DNA of 64,000 nt from assembly GCF_000972845.2 (NCBI RefSeq), contig NC_040019.1, positions 13,271,409 through 13,335,408 of the forward strand, in the 5' to 3' direction. Each line of letters begins with the position of its first letter. The stretch's first letter is position 1. The translations under genes and the position numbers were made by a program. Positions 11,317-20,943 of this stretch are shown here, piece by piece. Below the pieces are notes generated by a model. The model made no database searches. It had not been told where the DNA came from and saw nothing but the letters and a program-made list of their open reading frames with translations. The stretch comes from Larimichthys crocea (Eukaryota > Chordata > Actinopteri > Sciaenidae).

Positions 11317-14300
11317 TGTGTGTGTGTCTGTGTGTGCGTGTGTGTGTGTGTCTGTGTCTGTGTCTGTTGTGTGTTCTGTGTGCGTGTGTGTGTGCGTGGT
11401 GTGTGTGGCTGTGTGTGTGTGTGTGTGTGTCTTTACCTTTAATCCGATGAGTGACAGGATCAGACTCAGGAGGCCTTTCCCTCCGTCCAGCAGCAGCTGA
11501 CTGAGCACGTCTCCTCGGAGCGAGAGGAGAGTCTGCAGCCTGAAACACAGAGGCGACGCAGGTTAGAGGGAGTTCCTCCTCCTCCTCCTCCTCCTCCTCC
11601 CTCCTCAGTCTCACCATCTTCCTGTCCTTGTCCTGCAGGATCAGGATGCTCTCTCCCGTGGTGTCGATCCCGGCCCGGCCGGCCCGGCCCACCATCTGCT
11701 TGTACTGGCTCCTCTTCAGGAAGTCTGTGGCGACGTACGGCGAGCGCAGGATCACTCTGATACAGAGAGACGGGTTCATTAAAGGACTCCAGTGATCCCG
11801 AACACAGCTGAACAGGACCGTGACGGCCCGGACAGCTTCAGAACTTCACTCAGACTGGATCAGCTCCACCTCTCTGATCTACACACATAGCTTTGATCAT
11901 GACTGACGGACCTTCGGGCGGGCAGGTTGATGCCTGCAGCCAGGGTGGAGGTGCAGGCGAGGAGGCAGAGGACCCCGCTGGAGTAGGCCTCCTCCACCAG
12001 CTTCCTCTCCTCCGAGGTCAGCCCGCTGTGGTGATACGCCAAACCGTACGGCACCGTCCTCCGGAGCACCGGACACACCGAGCCGTTCCCGCTGTCCTTC
12101 AGCTCTCTGAGGAGGACGCCTTTCTCCACCTCACGGTGACGGAGGAAGTCCCTGCAGGAGCCAACAGGAGGGAGTCAGAGGAGAGAAGAAGAAGGAGAAG
12201 AACAAGGAGAACAAGAAGGAGAACAAGAAGGAGAAGAACAAGAAGAAGGAGAAGAACAAGGAGAACAATGAGAAGAAGGAGAAGAAGAAGAACAAGAAGG
12301 AGAACAAGGAGAAGAAGAAGGAGAAGAAGAAGGAGAAGAACAAAAAGGAGAACAAGGAGAAGAAGAAGGAGAAGAAGGAGGAGAAGGAGGAGGAGAAGAA
12401 GGAGAAGAAGGAGGAGAAGAAGGAAGAGAAGGAGGAGATGGCGGCTGCTCGTTCACTCACTCCTTCAGATACTTGCAGATCATCCCGGCGACGTTCTCGC
12501 AGTTCTTCTTGGTCGGGCAGAAGACGAGACACGAGTGTGTTGGAATGACTTCAGTCACCAGAGCGATGATGTGATCCGGGTCGATCTTCTGCATGGAACT
12601 GGAGTACTGACGGAGGTCACAGAGGTCACATGAACGTTACTCCAGAACATACTCACAGGTACCAGAACCAGAAAACTGGACCAAACGCCACGCCGTGAAC
12701 GTTGTACTCACTTTAAAGTTGAGAAGACGTGAGAATCTGAGGCAGTCCTCCTCCTTTGGGTCCACTTCATAGATCGTGTCCTTCAGTTTAACATACTCCT
12801 TCAGCTGGACCTGAACCAAGAGCAACAACATGAGACCAGAACCTGTACCATGAGACCATGAGACCAGAACCTGTACCATGAGACCATGAGACCCAAACCT
12901 GTACCATGAGTCCAGAACCTGTACCATGAGTCCAGAACCTGTACCATGAGACCATGAGACCAAAACCTGTACCATGAGTCCAGAACCTGTACCATGAGAC
13001 CATGAGACCAAAACCTGTACCATAAGTCCAGGACCTGTAGATGCTGCTACCCATGGGTCGAATGGGTCGGAGGACATTCAGTGTTTCTCGGAGCCTTTCA
13101 CACCTGAGCCTGTTTACCTGTGGAAGCGGTCTTGATACGTGGCATTGAAGTCATTGAAGTCATTGAAGTCATTGAAGGCATTGAAGTCATTGAAGTCATT
13201 GAAGTCACTGAAGGCACTGAAGTCATTGAAGGCATTGAAGTCATTGAAGTCACTGAAGTCATTGAAGTCACTGAAGGCATTGAAGTCATTGAAGACACTG
13301 AAGTCATTGAAGTCACTGAAGTCACTGAAGGCATTGAAGTCATTGAAGACATTGAAGGCATTGAAGACACTGAAGTCACTGAAGGCACTGAAGGCATTGA
13401 AGGCACTGAAGTCACTGAAGTCATTAAAGTCACTGAAGTCATTAAAGTCATTAAAGTCACTGAAGTCACTGAAGTCATTGAAGTCATTGAAGTCATTGAA
13501 GGCATTGAAGTCATTGAAGGCATTAAAGTCATTAAAGTCATTGAAGGCATTGAAGTCATTGAAGGCATTGAAGTCATTGAAGTCACTGAAGTCACTGAAG
13601 TCATTAAAGTCATTAAAGTCATTAAAGTCATTAAAGTCACTGAAGTCACTGAAGTCATTGAAGTCATTGAAGTCATTGAAGGCATTGAAGTCATTGAAGG
13701 CATTAAAGTCATTAAAGTCATTGAAGGCATTGAAGTCATTGAAGGCATTGAAGTCATTGAAGTCACTGAAGTCATTGAAGTCATTAAAGTCATTAAAGTC
13801 ATTAAAGTCATTGAAGTCACTGAAGTCACTGAAGTCATTGAAGTCATTGAAGTCATTGAAGGCATTGAAGTCATTGAAGGCATTAAAGTCATTAAAGTCA
13901 TTGAAGGCATTGAAGTCATTGAAGGCATTGAAGTCATTGAAGTCACTGAAGTCACTGAAGTCATTGAAGGCATTGAAGTCATTGAAGTCATTGAAGTCAT
14001 TGAAGTCATTGAAGTCACTTAAGGCACTGAAGTCATTGAAGGCACTGAAGTCATTGAAGGCATTGAAGTCACTGAAGTCATTGAAGGCATTGAAATCATT
14101 GAAGGCATTGAAGTCACCAAAGTCATTGAAGTCACTTAAGGCACTGAAGTCATTGAAGGCATTGAAGTCATTGAAGGCATTGAAGTCATTGAAGGCACTG
14201 AAGTCATTGAAGGCACTGAAGTCACTTAAGGCACTGAAGTGATTGAAGGCATTGAAGTCATTGAAGGCATTGAAGTCATTGAAGGCATTGAAGTTGAAAG

Positions 14301-15823
14301 TCTTCACTCACAGGTCTGAAGTCGTCGCTGTAGTTTTCCGCCCTCAGAAACGTCTGCAGGTCTCGGATGTTTCCCAGCGTGGCGCTCATCCCGATCACCT
14401 GCGTGGTTTCTGGAGGAGCGAGCTCGTTAGTAAAAACTCTTAAAGGTTCGTCAGGACAAACGAGATGATCGACTTACTGCTCGTGTAGAGAACTTTGGCC
14501 AGCGTCATCTCGATCACAGCTCCTCTGCTGCCGTCACCCAGCATGTGAAGCTACACGTGGAAGACAAATGTCGACGTTAAACCTCCACCTCCACCTCCAC
14601 CTCCACCTCCACAACAAACTGAGCTGTGCCGTACCTCATCCACCACCACCAGGCCGAGGTTATCCACCCTGCCGGCCTCGATCAGAGAGTTGACGAGGCT
14701 GTGGGCTTTCTCGATCGTGGCGATGTAAAGCGAGGCTTTGTTTCTTCTCTTCACTGGAGGAAACTTTCCTTTACTGCCAGCGTACTCCTCCACCATGAAG
14801 TCCAGCTCCAGACCAAAGCTCGCCAGTCCGCGAACCTGCAGACGACAAGCGGGGTTAGAAAACGAGTCCTCTGCCTCGCTGTAAGAACGATTCTATGCAG
14901 ATGACACCATCGTATACGCCACCTTCTCCTGCACCAGCGATATGTACGGTAAGACGAACAGACAGTCTTTCTTCCTGCACAGCAGCTCTCTGAGGACGAG
15001 GATCTCCGCGACCAGAGTTTTGCCGCCGCTGGTGGGCAGAGAGTAGATCAGATTCTTCCTGTCCCGCACACAGTCCAGGTTCAGACACGTCTCCTGCCAG
15101 TCTGAGGAGACAAACACTGACGTTAGACGTTTGAGGTTTCAGAGTCTCCGTCTGCGTTTCTGTCCACTCACCGTATAAACTCCTGATTCCTCTCAGCTTC
15201 AGCATCAGATCTTTCACTTTGCTGGGCAGTCCGAAGAAAGGCCCGAGGTCGGTGCTCTCTGCAGAGACGGTTTCCATGGCGACGCTCATCTCCTCAGACA
15301 GCACGGCTTCTTTCAACACGACGCTCCGTGAAACGCCGGATGGAGCTGCTGCGTTACAGACCAGCGTCCTCTTCAGCTGCTCCGTCACGCTCCTCCTCGC
15401 CTTCGCCGCTCTGACCTCCGTGTTTCTTCCCGTTCCAGCCTCGGCGCTCCTGACGGCGTCCCTCAGAGGCGTCGAGGTTTTCTCTCCGTCCAGCCGCCTG
15501 CTCCGCTTCGCCTTCTCGCAGACTTCTTCCTGAAACTGAAGCTGGCTGGGCGGTAAGTCCTCGAAGGGCTCGTCATCCAGGACGTCCAGGATGGAGTCTG
15601 TGAGGACGTCCTCACGGGCGCTTTTCGGCGTCCGCAGACTCGTGAAGTCCGGCTGATCCGAGGCGTCACGCCGCCGTTCGTCGTGCTCTGCATCGTCCAG
15701 CTTCGCCAGGACGGAGCTGTCGTCCAGGATGCTGTCGTAGTCTCCAAAGAGGTCCTCGCTGTCGCTGCAGAACTGACAGACACAAACACACGCAGGTCAC
15801 AATAATAATAATAATTAATACTA

Positions 15824-15856
<33 letters not shown>

Positions 15857-16072
15857 CACGGATGGATCAGCAGCTCGGCTGTCAGTCATGATGCTCCTCA
15901 GCCTCCAGCTGCTGGCACATTGCTGTGGACAGGTGTCTCCTCCTGCTCGCTTCCTGGCAGGTGTCAGGTGAGTCTGCAGGTGAGTCTGCAGGTGAGTCTG
16001 CAGGTGAGTCTCTCGTGACCTCTTCCTGGACGAAACTCTCTTCACTTTGACCTCTCTCCTCCCAGAATTCAT
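5884..16072 (-). CDS. helq: HELQ, POLQ-like DNA repair helicase (multi-exon gene)
   Basis: Superfamily 2 (Ski2-like) 3'-5' DNA helicase acting in the nucleus at stalled forks and in double-strand break and crosslink repair. Exons read on the minus strand: 16072-15860, 15772-15172, 15101-14923, 14835-14635, 14550-14478, 14409-14312, 12810-12712, 12606-12461, 12151-11912, 11756-11615, 11532-11437. These join in phase with GT-AG introns. Motifs seen: FGDYDS (acidic N-terminal region), Walker A PTSGGKT, VVVDE/LH split across an intron, [21 protein letters not shown] and [13 protein letters not shown]. The start is [12 protein letters not shown] at 16072, resembling the basic N-terminus of the family. 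3' exons are approximate and full of indels: 10611-10408, 10101-9945, about 8505-8410, 7340-7164, 7054-6907, 6750-6602 and 5994-5884. They still match family blocks such as RRSYCVKAE and RQLYDAGYK. The frame breaks lie only in the noisy sequence, so I read them as errors. Shares a promoter region with MRPS18C. Identification is firm; 3' boundaries are not. Confidence 0.93.
6000..6575. repeat. GACAGACAGG-type tandem repeat in the last HELQ intron
   Basis: Irregular array of GACAGACAGG and TCATGTGACAGACAG units filling the intron between the exons ending at 6602 and starting at 5994. Many units are broken by single-base indels. Confidence 0.85.
7085..7130. repeat. Poly(T) run in a HELQ intron
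   Basis: Almost pure T run between the exons 7340-7164 and 7054-6907. Confidence 0.9.
7850..7906. repeat. G-run cluster (possible G-quadruplex)
   Basis: Four or more runs of G, each longer than six, within about 57 bases inside a HELQ intron. The G-rich strand is the non-template strand for plus-strand reading; HELQ itself is minus. Run lengths are unreliable in this noisy block. Confidence 0.6.
8080..8290. repeat. CACCTGGA-type short irregular repeat
   Basis: Repeated CACCTGGAC, CACCTGGAA and GGACTCACT words without a fixed period, in a HELQ intron. The rest of 7341-8400 holds nothing else I recognise. Confidence 0.55.
8521..9925. repeat. 24-bp minisatellite, indel-rich copy
   Basis: Same unit as 1-816 (GAGGACGAGTTTACACC core), about 55-60 units with many substitutions and indels, worst around 8800-9350. 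It fills the HELQ intron between the exons at 10101-9945 and about 8505-8410. The long frames across it are artefacts of the repeat. Confidence 0.95.
10110..10370. repeat. CACGTCAAA array, longer copy
   Basis: Indel-rich and longer counterpart of the array at 1010-1155, filling a HELQ intron. Confidence 0.9.
10612..11432. repeat. (CA)n then (TG)n arrays in one HELQ intron
   Basis: CA-rich sequence to about 10770, a short unique spacer containing CTGCTGTCTGTGGACACTCT, then TG-rich sequence to 11432. The CA and TG halves are complementary, so together they form a very long imperfect inverted repeat able to fold back. Confidence 0.93.
12175..12442. repeat. Polypurine GAAGAAGGA tract in a HELQ intron
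   Basis: About 265 bases almost free of pyrimidines on this strand (AGAAGGAGAAC units), filling the 309-bp intron between exons 12606-12461 and 12151-11912. Long homopurine tracts can form triplex (H-DNA). Confidence 0.95.
12829..13040. repeat. ACCATGAGACC minisatellite
   Basis: Units built from ACCATGAGACC and CCAGAACCTGT in varying order, about 8-10 units, in the 1.5-kb HELQ intron 12811-14311. Confidence 0.92.
13141..14291. repeat. 9-bp minisatellite ATTGAAGTC, about 128 copies
   Basis: Tandem array of ATTGAAGTC with ATTGAAGGC, ACTGAAGTC and ATTAAAGTC variants, and higher-order blocks of about 180 bp that repeat three times between 13400 and 13980. It fills the rest of the 1.5-kb HELQ intron. 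The 9-bp period keeps several frames on both strands open for over 300 codons; none of these is a gene. Confidence 0.97.
14581..14612. repeat. (CCACCT)n in a short HELQ intron
   Basis: Five or so CCACCT units in the 84-bp intron 14551-14634. Confidence 0.85.
15801..15857. repeat. (TAA)n microsatellite = HELQ intron 1
   Basis: TAATAATAA array that makes up most of the proposed 87-bp first intron (15773-15859). The proposed donor, TCC/GTGATT on the minus strand, sits at its edge and is weak. Confidence 0.9.
15960..16015. repeat. 12-bp coding repeat in HELQ exon 1 (THLQ x4)
   Basis: Plus-strand CAGGTGAGTCTG repeated four times. In HELQ sense it encodes THLQ repeated four times near residues 22-37, in frame with the proposed start. 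Confidence 0.8.
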
Positions 16073-16111
16073 CACTGCCTCCAGACGCTTGATGCTAACA
16101 TGTCGAACAGG

Positions 16112-16193
16112 GTCAGCAGACAGACAGGCAGACAGAGAGGCAGACAGACAGGCAGACAGAGAGACAGACAGACAGAGAGGCAGACAGACAGGC

Positions 16194-16230
<37 letters not shown>

Positions 16231-16232
16231 CA
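16112..16232. repeat. (CAGACAGACAGG)n just upstream of the HELQ start
   Basis: CAGA-based microsatellite ending 40 bp upstream of the HELQ ATG, probably in its 5' UTR or core promoter. Confidence 0.92.
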
Positions 16233-16334
16233 CAGACAGTCTAACGTCACCTAGCTTGTTAACGGCAGCTCTCTCTCGGTGACTTCTTCTCTTATCACCG
16301 ACAAACTGACGTCATGAATTATAAACCCGCGTCT

Positions 16335-16398
16335 GTATTTAAATTAAGTTAAATTAATGAAGCTGTTAAATTAATGAAGCTGTTAAATTAATGAAGCT
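16335..16398. repeat. TTAAATTAATGAAGCTG repeat, three copies
   Basis: Three tandem copies of a 19-bp AT-rich unit in the intergenic promoter region. Confidence 0.8.
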
Positions 16399-16511
16399 GT
16401 TTGACGTGAACTGTGAACGTTTAAAAACCAGCGGCCGGAACAACAAGAGCGAAATCCTCACGTCATTTCCGTCTCTGGGTTTTAGCGCCTAACTAGCTAA
16501 AGCGCTAAACT

Positions 16512-16598
16512 TCAAATAAACTTCAAATAAACTTTGAATAAACTTCAAATAAACTTCAAATAAACTTTAAATAAACTTCAAATAAACTTTGAATAAAT
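16512..16598. repeat. AAACTTCAAATA 12-bp repeat
   Basis: Eight units of AAACTTCAAATA with TTTGAATA and TTTAAATA variants, in the HELQ/MRPS18C spacer. Confidence 0.9.
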
Positions 16599-17081
16599 CA
16601 ACGTCACGACACAAACGTCACTCTTCGATCATCGGCGCCATTATCGGCTCATTTACATTTTATGTCGCTGTAGCGCGAACAAACGAGTGAGCGTTAATGA
16701 AACACGTCACAGACGTTACTCTATCAGAGTAACGCGTTACTTGGTGGTCGTTGTGATTAAAAAGTCATTATGTTGCTAATTTAAGTCACTAACGAACTCC
16801 CCGCTGATTGGAGGATTTCTCTCTTGTCTCGTCTTTGAGGAGTGTAACATTGATTTAGATCCGGTCTGAAACATTACATTTATTTATTTGTGTTTTTATT
16901 GCATACATCAGAAACTAAAAAAAAACTACGTAACACAAACATGTTTGATGTTTATAAATAAAGTTCTTAATTAACCTTCAATTAACGAACACGAGCTTTA
17001 AAAGTGGTAGGAACTAAAGTTACAAGCAACATCAGTGAAGCGAGCACTCGGTGTAACACATCCGGTCCTGTGCAGATCAAC

Positions 17082-19613
17082 ATGTCCGCTGTGAGGAACT
17101 TCCTGAGGATCAAACCTGTGATTCCTGCGACCGGAAGCACGAGTAAGACTCTTTAAAGGCGCTCTGACGTCAGCGCGCGCGCGCGCGTGTCTGTGTGTGA
17201 CGTCACGTTCAACGCGTGTAAAATCATTTAAAGGTGACATCCGGCAATGCTAACATGCTAACATGCTAACGTGTCGTGTGCAGGGTTAAGGAGTCTGACG
17301 TCATCTTCAGGTCTGACGTCATCGTCAGGTGTCCAGCAGAGAGGTGACGTGGTGAGTGTGACGTGTTGGAGCAAAGACAAACAAACTACAACTGACAATG
17401 AATTACAATGACTGATAAAATGACAATGAATTACAATGAATGATAAAATGACAATGAATTACAATGAATGATAAAATGACAATGAATTACAATGACTGAT
17501 AAAATGACAATGAATTACAATGACTGATAAAATGACAATGAATTACAATGACTGATAAAATGACAATGAATTACAATGACTGATAAAATGACAATGAATT
17601 ACAATGACTGATAAAATGACAATGAATTACAATGACTGATAAAATGACAATGAATTACAATGACTGATAAAATGACAATGAATTACAATGACTGATAAAA
17701 TGACAATGAATTACAATGACTGATAAAATGACAATGAATTACAATGACTGATAAAATGACAATGAATTACAATGACTGATAAAATGACAATGAATTACAA
17801 TGACTGATAAAATGACAATGAATTACAATGACTGATAAAATGACAATGAATTACAATGACTGATAAAATGACAATGAATTACAATGACTGATAAAATGAC
17901 AATGAATTACAATGACTGATAAAATGACAATGAATTACAATGACTGATAAAATGACAATGAATTACAATGACTGATAAAATGACAATGAATTACAATGAC
18001 TGATAAAATGACAATGAATTACAATGACTGATAAAATGACAATGAATTACAATGACTGATAAAATGACAATGAATTACAATGACTGATAAAATGACAATG
18101 AATTACAATGACTGATAAAATGACAATGAATTACAATGACTGATAAAATGACAATGAATTACAATGACTGATAAAATGACAATGAATTACAATGACTGAT
18201 AAAATGACAATGAATTACAATGACTGATAAAATGACAATGAATTACAATGACTGATAAAATGACAATGAATTACAATGAATGATAAAATGACAATGAATT
18301 ACAATGACTGATAAAATGACAATGAATTACAATGACTGATAAAATGACAATGAATTACAATGACTGATAAAATGACAATGAATTACAATGACTGATAAAA
18401 TGACAATGAATTACAATGACTGATAAAATGACAATGAATTACAATGACTGATAAAATGACAATGAATTACAATGACTGATAAAATGACAATGAATTACAA
18501 TGACTGATAAAATGACAATGAATTACAATGACTGATAAAATGACAATGAATTACAATGACTGATAAAATGACAATGAATTACAATGACTGATAAAATGAC
18601 AATGAATTACAATGACTGATAAAATGACAATGAATTACAATGACTGATAAAATGACAATGAATTACAATGACTGATAAAATGACAATGAATTATAATAAA
18701 TGATAAAATGATGACAGTAATAAATGTGTAGTGGACGTCATGAAACAGTCTGACACTGTGTGTGTGTGTGTTGTGTGTTGCTGTGTGTAACTCTGCATTG
18801 TGTGTTCTGTTTCGTGCTGTAATAAGTTTTAATGTCTCTGCTGCAGTTCATCACATGGAACCATGTTTATGTTTAATACTGAACACAGGCCCATTAAATA
18901 CATGAATGAGTGTGTGGACCTCAGTGAGTCACCTGACCTCAGGTCACCTGACCTCAGGTCACCTGACCTCAGGTCACCTGACCTCAGTGAGTCACCTGAC
19001 CTCAGGGAGTCACCTGACCTCAGGTCACCTGACCTCAGGTCACCTGACCTGACTCAGCAGCTTACGTCACTGTTTTGTTGCAGCTGGTGAAGATGGAGAA
19101 CCCGTTCAGAGAGCCGCAGACAGGATGTGTGCTCTGCGGCGTCACCGTGGACTTCAAGAACACCCAGGTGAGAGCAGTGACATCATAGTGACATCACAGA
19201 CTACAGGTGTGTGTGTGTGTGACTAAACGTGTTGTCTTCTCTCTCAGCTGCTCTCTCAGTTCGTCTCGCCTCACACGGGCAGGATCTATGGCCGTCACAT
19301 CACAGGTGAGCCGCCAGCCAACAGGAAGCAGAACCTGAGCCACTTCCTGTGGTCAGCTGATGACGTCACGCCGTGTGTTTGTGTGTTTCCAGGTCTGTGT
19401 GGACGGAAACAGAAAGAAGTGTCCAAGGCCATCAAGAAGAGTCAGTCACTGGGTACGCTCAGCTGTGAGCTGCTTCAGCATGTGGCTATGCTAAGCTACC
19501 GCCATCATTAACTGTTTCCTGTTTCCTGTCCGTCAGGTTTCATGGCGGTGACTCACAAACATCCTCAGTTCATGAAGGACCCGAACATCTGCGGAGTCCG
19601 ACACCTGGAGTGA
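17082..19613 (+). CDS. mrps18c: MRPS18C, mitochondrial small-subunit ribosomal protein bS18m (S18C)
   Basis: Component of the mitochondrial ribosome small subunit. Exons: 17082-17142, 17329-17351, 19084-19167, 19248-19305, 19393-19452, 19537-19613, giving about 120 residues with all phases consistent. The N-terminus [16 protein letters not shown] is basic and hydrophobic, as expected of a mitochondrial targeting sequence. The S18 core reads [40 protein letters not shown] and [17 protein letters not shown], ending ICGVRHLE. The CVLC pair fits the zinc-binding cysteines of the C form. Exon 2 is short and its acceptor was chosen because two upstream AGs lead to an in-frame stop. Intron 2 is expanded by a 28-bp minisatellite. 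Divergent from HELQ. Sequence here is clean, with no frame breaks. Confidence 0.95.
17165..17321. promoter_or_regulatory. Four perfect CRE palindromes
   Basis: TGACGTCA occurs at 17165-17172, 17198-17205, 17296-17303 and 17314-17321, all in MRPS18C intron 1 just downstream of the start codon. ATF/CREB-family proteins bind this motif; function here is inferred. Confidence 0.65.
17173..17190. repeat. (GC)n alternating tract
   Basis: Short CGCGCGCGCG run between two CRE sites in MRPS18C intron 1; potential Z-DNA and CpG-rich. Confidence 0.8.
17383..18715. repeat. 28-bp minisatellite, about 47 copies, nearly perfect
   Basis: Unit contains GACAATGAATTACAATGACT followed by GATAAAAT. The copies are almost identical except for a few with GAATG in place of GACTG near both ends and at about 18275. 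It fills MRPS18C intron 2 (17352-19083). Confidence 0.98.
18920..19055. repeat. 15-bp repeat GGTCACCTGACCTCA
   Basis: Eight to nine units just upstream of MRPS18C exon 3, with CAGTGAGTCACCTGAC variants. Confidence 0.92.
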
Positions 19614-19638
19614 CGATCAGTGTGTGTCTAACATGTGT

Positions 19639-19644
19639 ATTAAA
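19639..19644 (+). terminator. MRPS18C poly(A) signal ATTAAA
   Basis: ATTAAA 26 bases after the MRPS18C stop codon, followed by a GT-rich tract (19656-19687) as expected downstream of a cleavage site. Confidence 0.6.
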
Positions 19645-19653
19645 GTGTCTCTG

Positions 19654-19689
<36 letters not shown>

Positions 19690-19909
19690 CTGGTCAAACT
19701 CTGATGAGTCGTTGCTCGTTAGGAACGAATGGAAACCCCGAAAAAAAATTCAACAATGAAGTGCTCTGGCAGACTTTCACCGAGAGACTTCATTTAAACT
19801 TTGAAACGTAGGCACGCTGGCCTTCTCTTCAGGGATTCACGTCACTCATCGGCAGCTCTTACCGTTCTTAAACTATCGAGACTCAAAGTCCAGCTGGTTT
19901 TCAGTCAGA

Positions 19910-20400
19910 TCCTGCGTTTGTAATGGGTGTGTATGGCGTCTGCTCGAGTGATGACATCACTACAGAAATTTGTCCAAAAATAAATTTGTAAACTGCGATC
20001 GTGGCCTCAAATATCACTGTACATACATGATTTAAACATAACAACGTAGGAAAATTCGAGGCGGTCGCAGTGATGACACTGCTGAAGCTGTCACTGTTAT
20101 AGTTTTGGTCTCAAACACAAAGATTCACCAGCTACTCCCCTCCACAGCCTCATAGACTCCCATGTTATTTTGAGAAGAGAAGTTTGCAGAAGGAGCAGGG
20201 AGCACCTGAGCTTTCTCTGACTCCTGACGCCAAAGTTTAGACAATTTTCACCTGAAACTTGGCGAGGACATGGTCCACGAGACGAGGATTCTTCTCGTCA
20301 TTTTGGATTTTGGTTTGCGGCACACCTTATGCCACTGATGACCACCTCTTCGAGGGACTTCATTTGAAGCTTTTGTGTCTGCTGAGGGGTCAGAGGGAGT
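19910..20400 (+). mobile_element. Unclassified interspersed repeat, copy 1
   Basis: Shares AATGGGTGTGTAT, CGTAGGAAAATTCG, ACTGCTGAAGCTGTCA and TTATAGTTTTGG, in the same order and similar spacing, with the reverse complement of 33100-33435 in a GPAT3 intron. No coding capacity. Probably a non-autonomous element; its true ends are not defined. The flanking bases 19690-19910 and 20400-20570 hold nothing else I recognise. Confidence 0.6.
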
Positions 20401-20579
20401 GAGCACACACACACAGAGGGGGGAGGGGCTGTTTTCAAAATAAGAGTCCCTTCAAAATAAAAATAAACATGTTAAAAAAAGACTATTTGAGCTGTGCTTT
20501 TTGAACACAGACCTCCGGCAACAGCCCACTCAGCACTCTCAAAATTTATGCTGGAATTTTCTAGTTCAAGTTATAAAAC

Positions 20580-20756
20580 TGTTGGTCCTTGAACGCAGCC
20601 TGTAAAGTCCTTAAACAGAGCCTGTAAAGTCCTTGAACAGAGCCTGAAAAGTCCTTGAACGCAGCCTGACAAGTCCTTGAACAGAGCCTGTAAAGTCCTT
20701 GAACAGAGCCTGTAAAGTCCTTGAACAGAGCCTGTAAAGTCCTTGAATGTTTAAGA
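20580..20756. repeat. 22-bp repeat, eight copies, downstream of ABRAXAS1
   Basis: Unit AAGTCCTTGAACAGAGCCTG plus TA, with GCAGCC variants. It lies 190-365 bp beyond the ABRAXAS1 stop, so it may be in the 3' UTR. Confidence 0.93.
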
Positions 20757-20943
20757 AAGTGTGGGATGTTAGCGTCGTCGTCACAGAATAAAAACACGAC
20801 GTCGTTTTTACAAAAAGAATCTTTATCAGAACAAAATAACATGAAACCAGCTGAACGTTAGCTAGACGTTAACTGAACGTTAGCTAGACGTTAACTGGAC
20901 GTTAGCTGAACCATCAGGAAGTGACCGTCTCCATGGAAACGTG

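Larger units (their letters stand above)
16073..17081. promoter_or_regulatory. Bidirectional promoter region HELQ / MRPS18C
   Basis: About 1 kb between the divergent start codons. It holds a perfect CRE palindrome TGACGTCA at 16307-16314, a near-CRE joined to an ETS-like motif (CACGTCATTTCCG, about 16459-16471), a perfect 8-bp inverted repeat GTTACTCT-atc-AGAGTAAC at 16715-16733 and two tandem repeats. The human genes also lie head to head, which supports shared regulation. No TATA box in a convincing position is visible. Confidence 0.7.

Noticed and set aside
12131..12532. Ser/Phe- and Pro/Ser-rich proteins
   Set aside because: Translations of the polypurine tract in a HELQ intron, read in wrong frames.
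13114..14307. Frames of 300-400 codons ([34 protein letters not shown])
   Set aside because: All come from the 9-bp repeat, open in several frames on both strands; flanking HELQ exons splice over it.
17383..18715. CRISPR-like regular array
   Set aside because: Direct tandem repeats without spacers in a eukaryotic intron; no cas genes.
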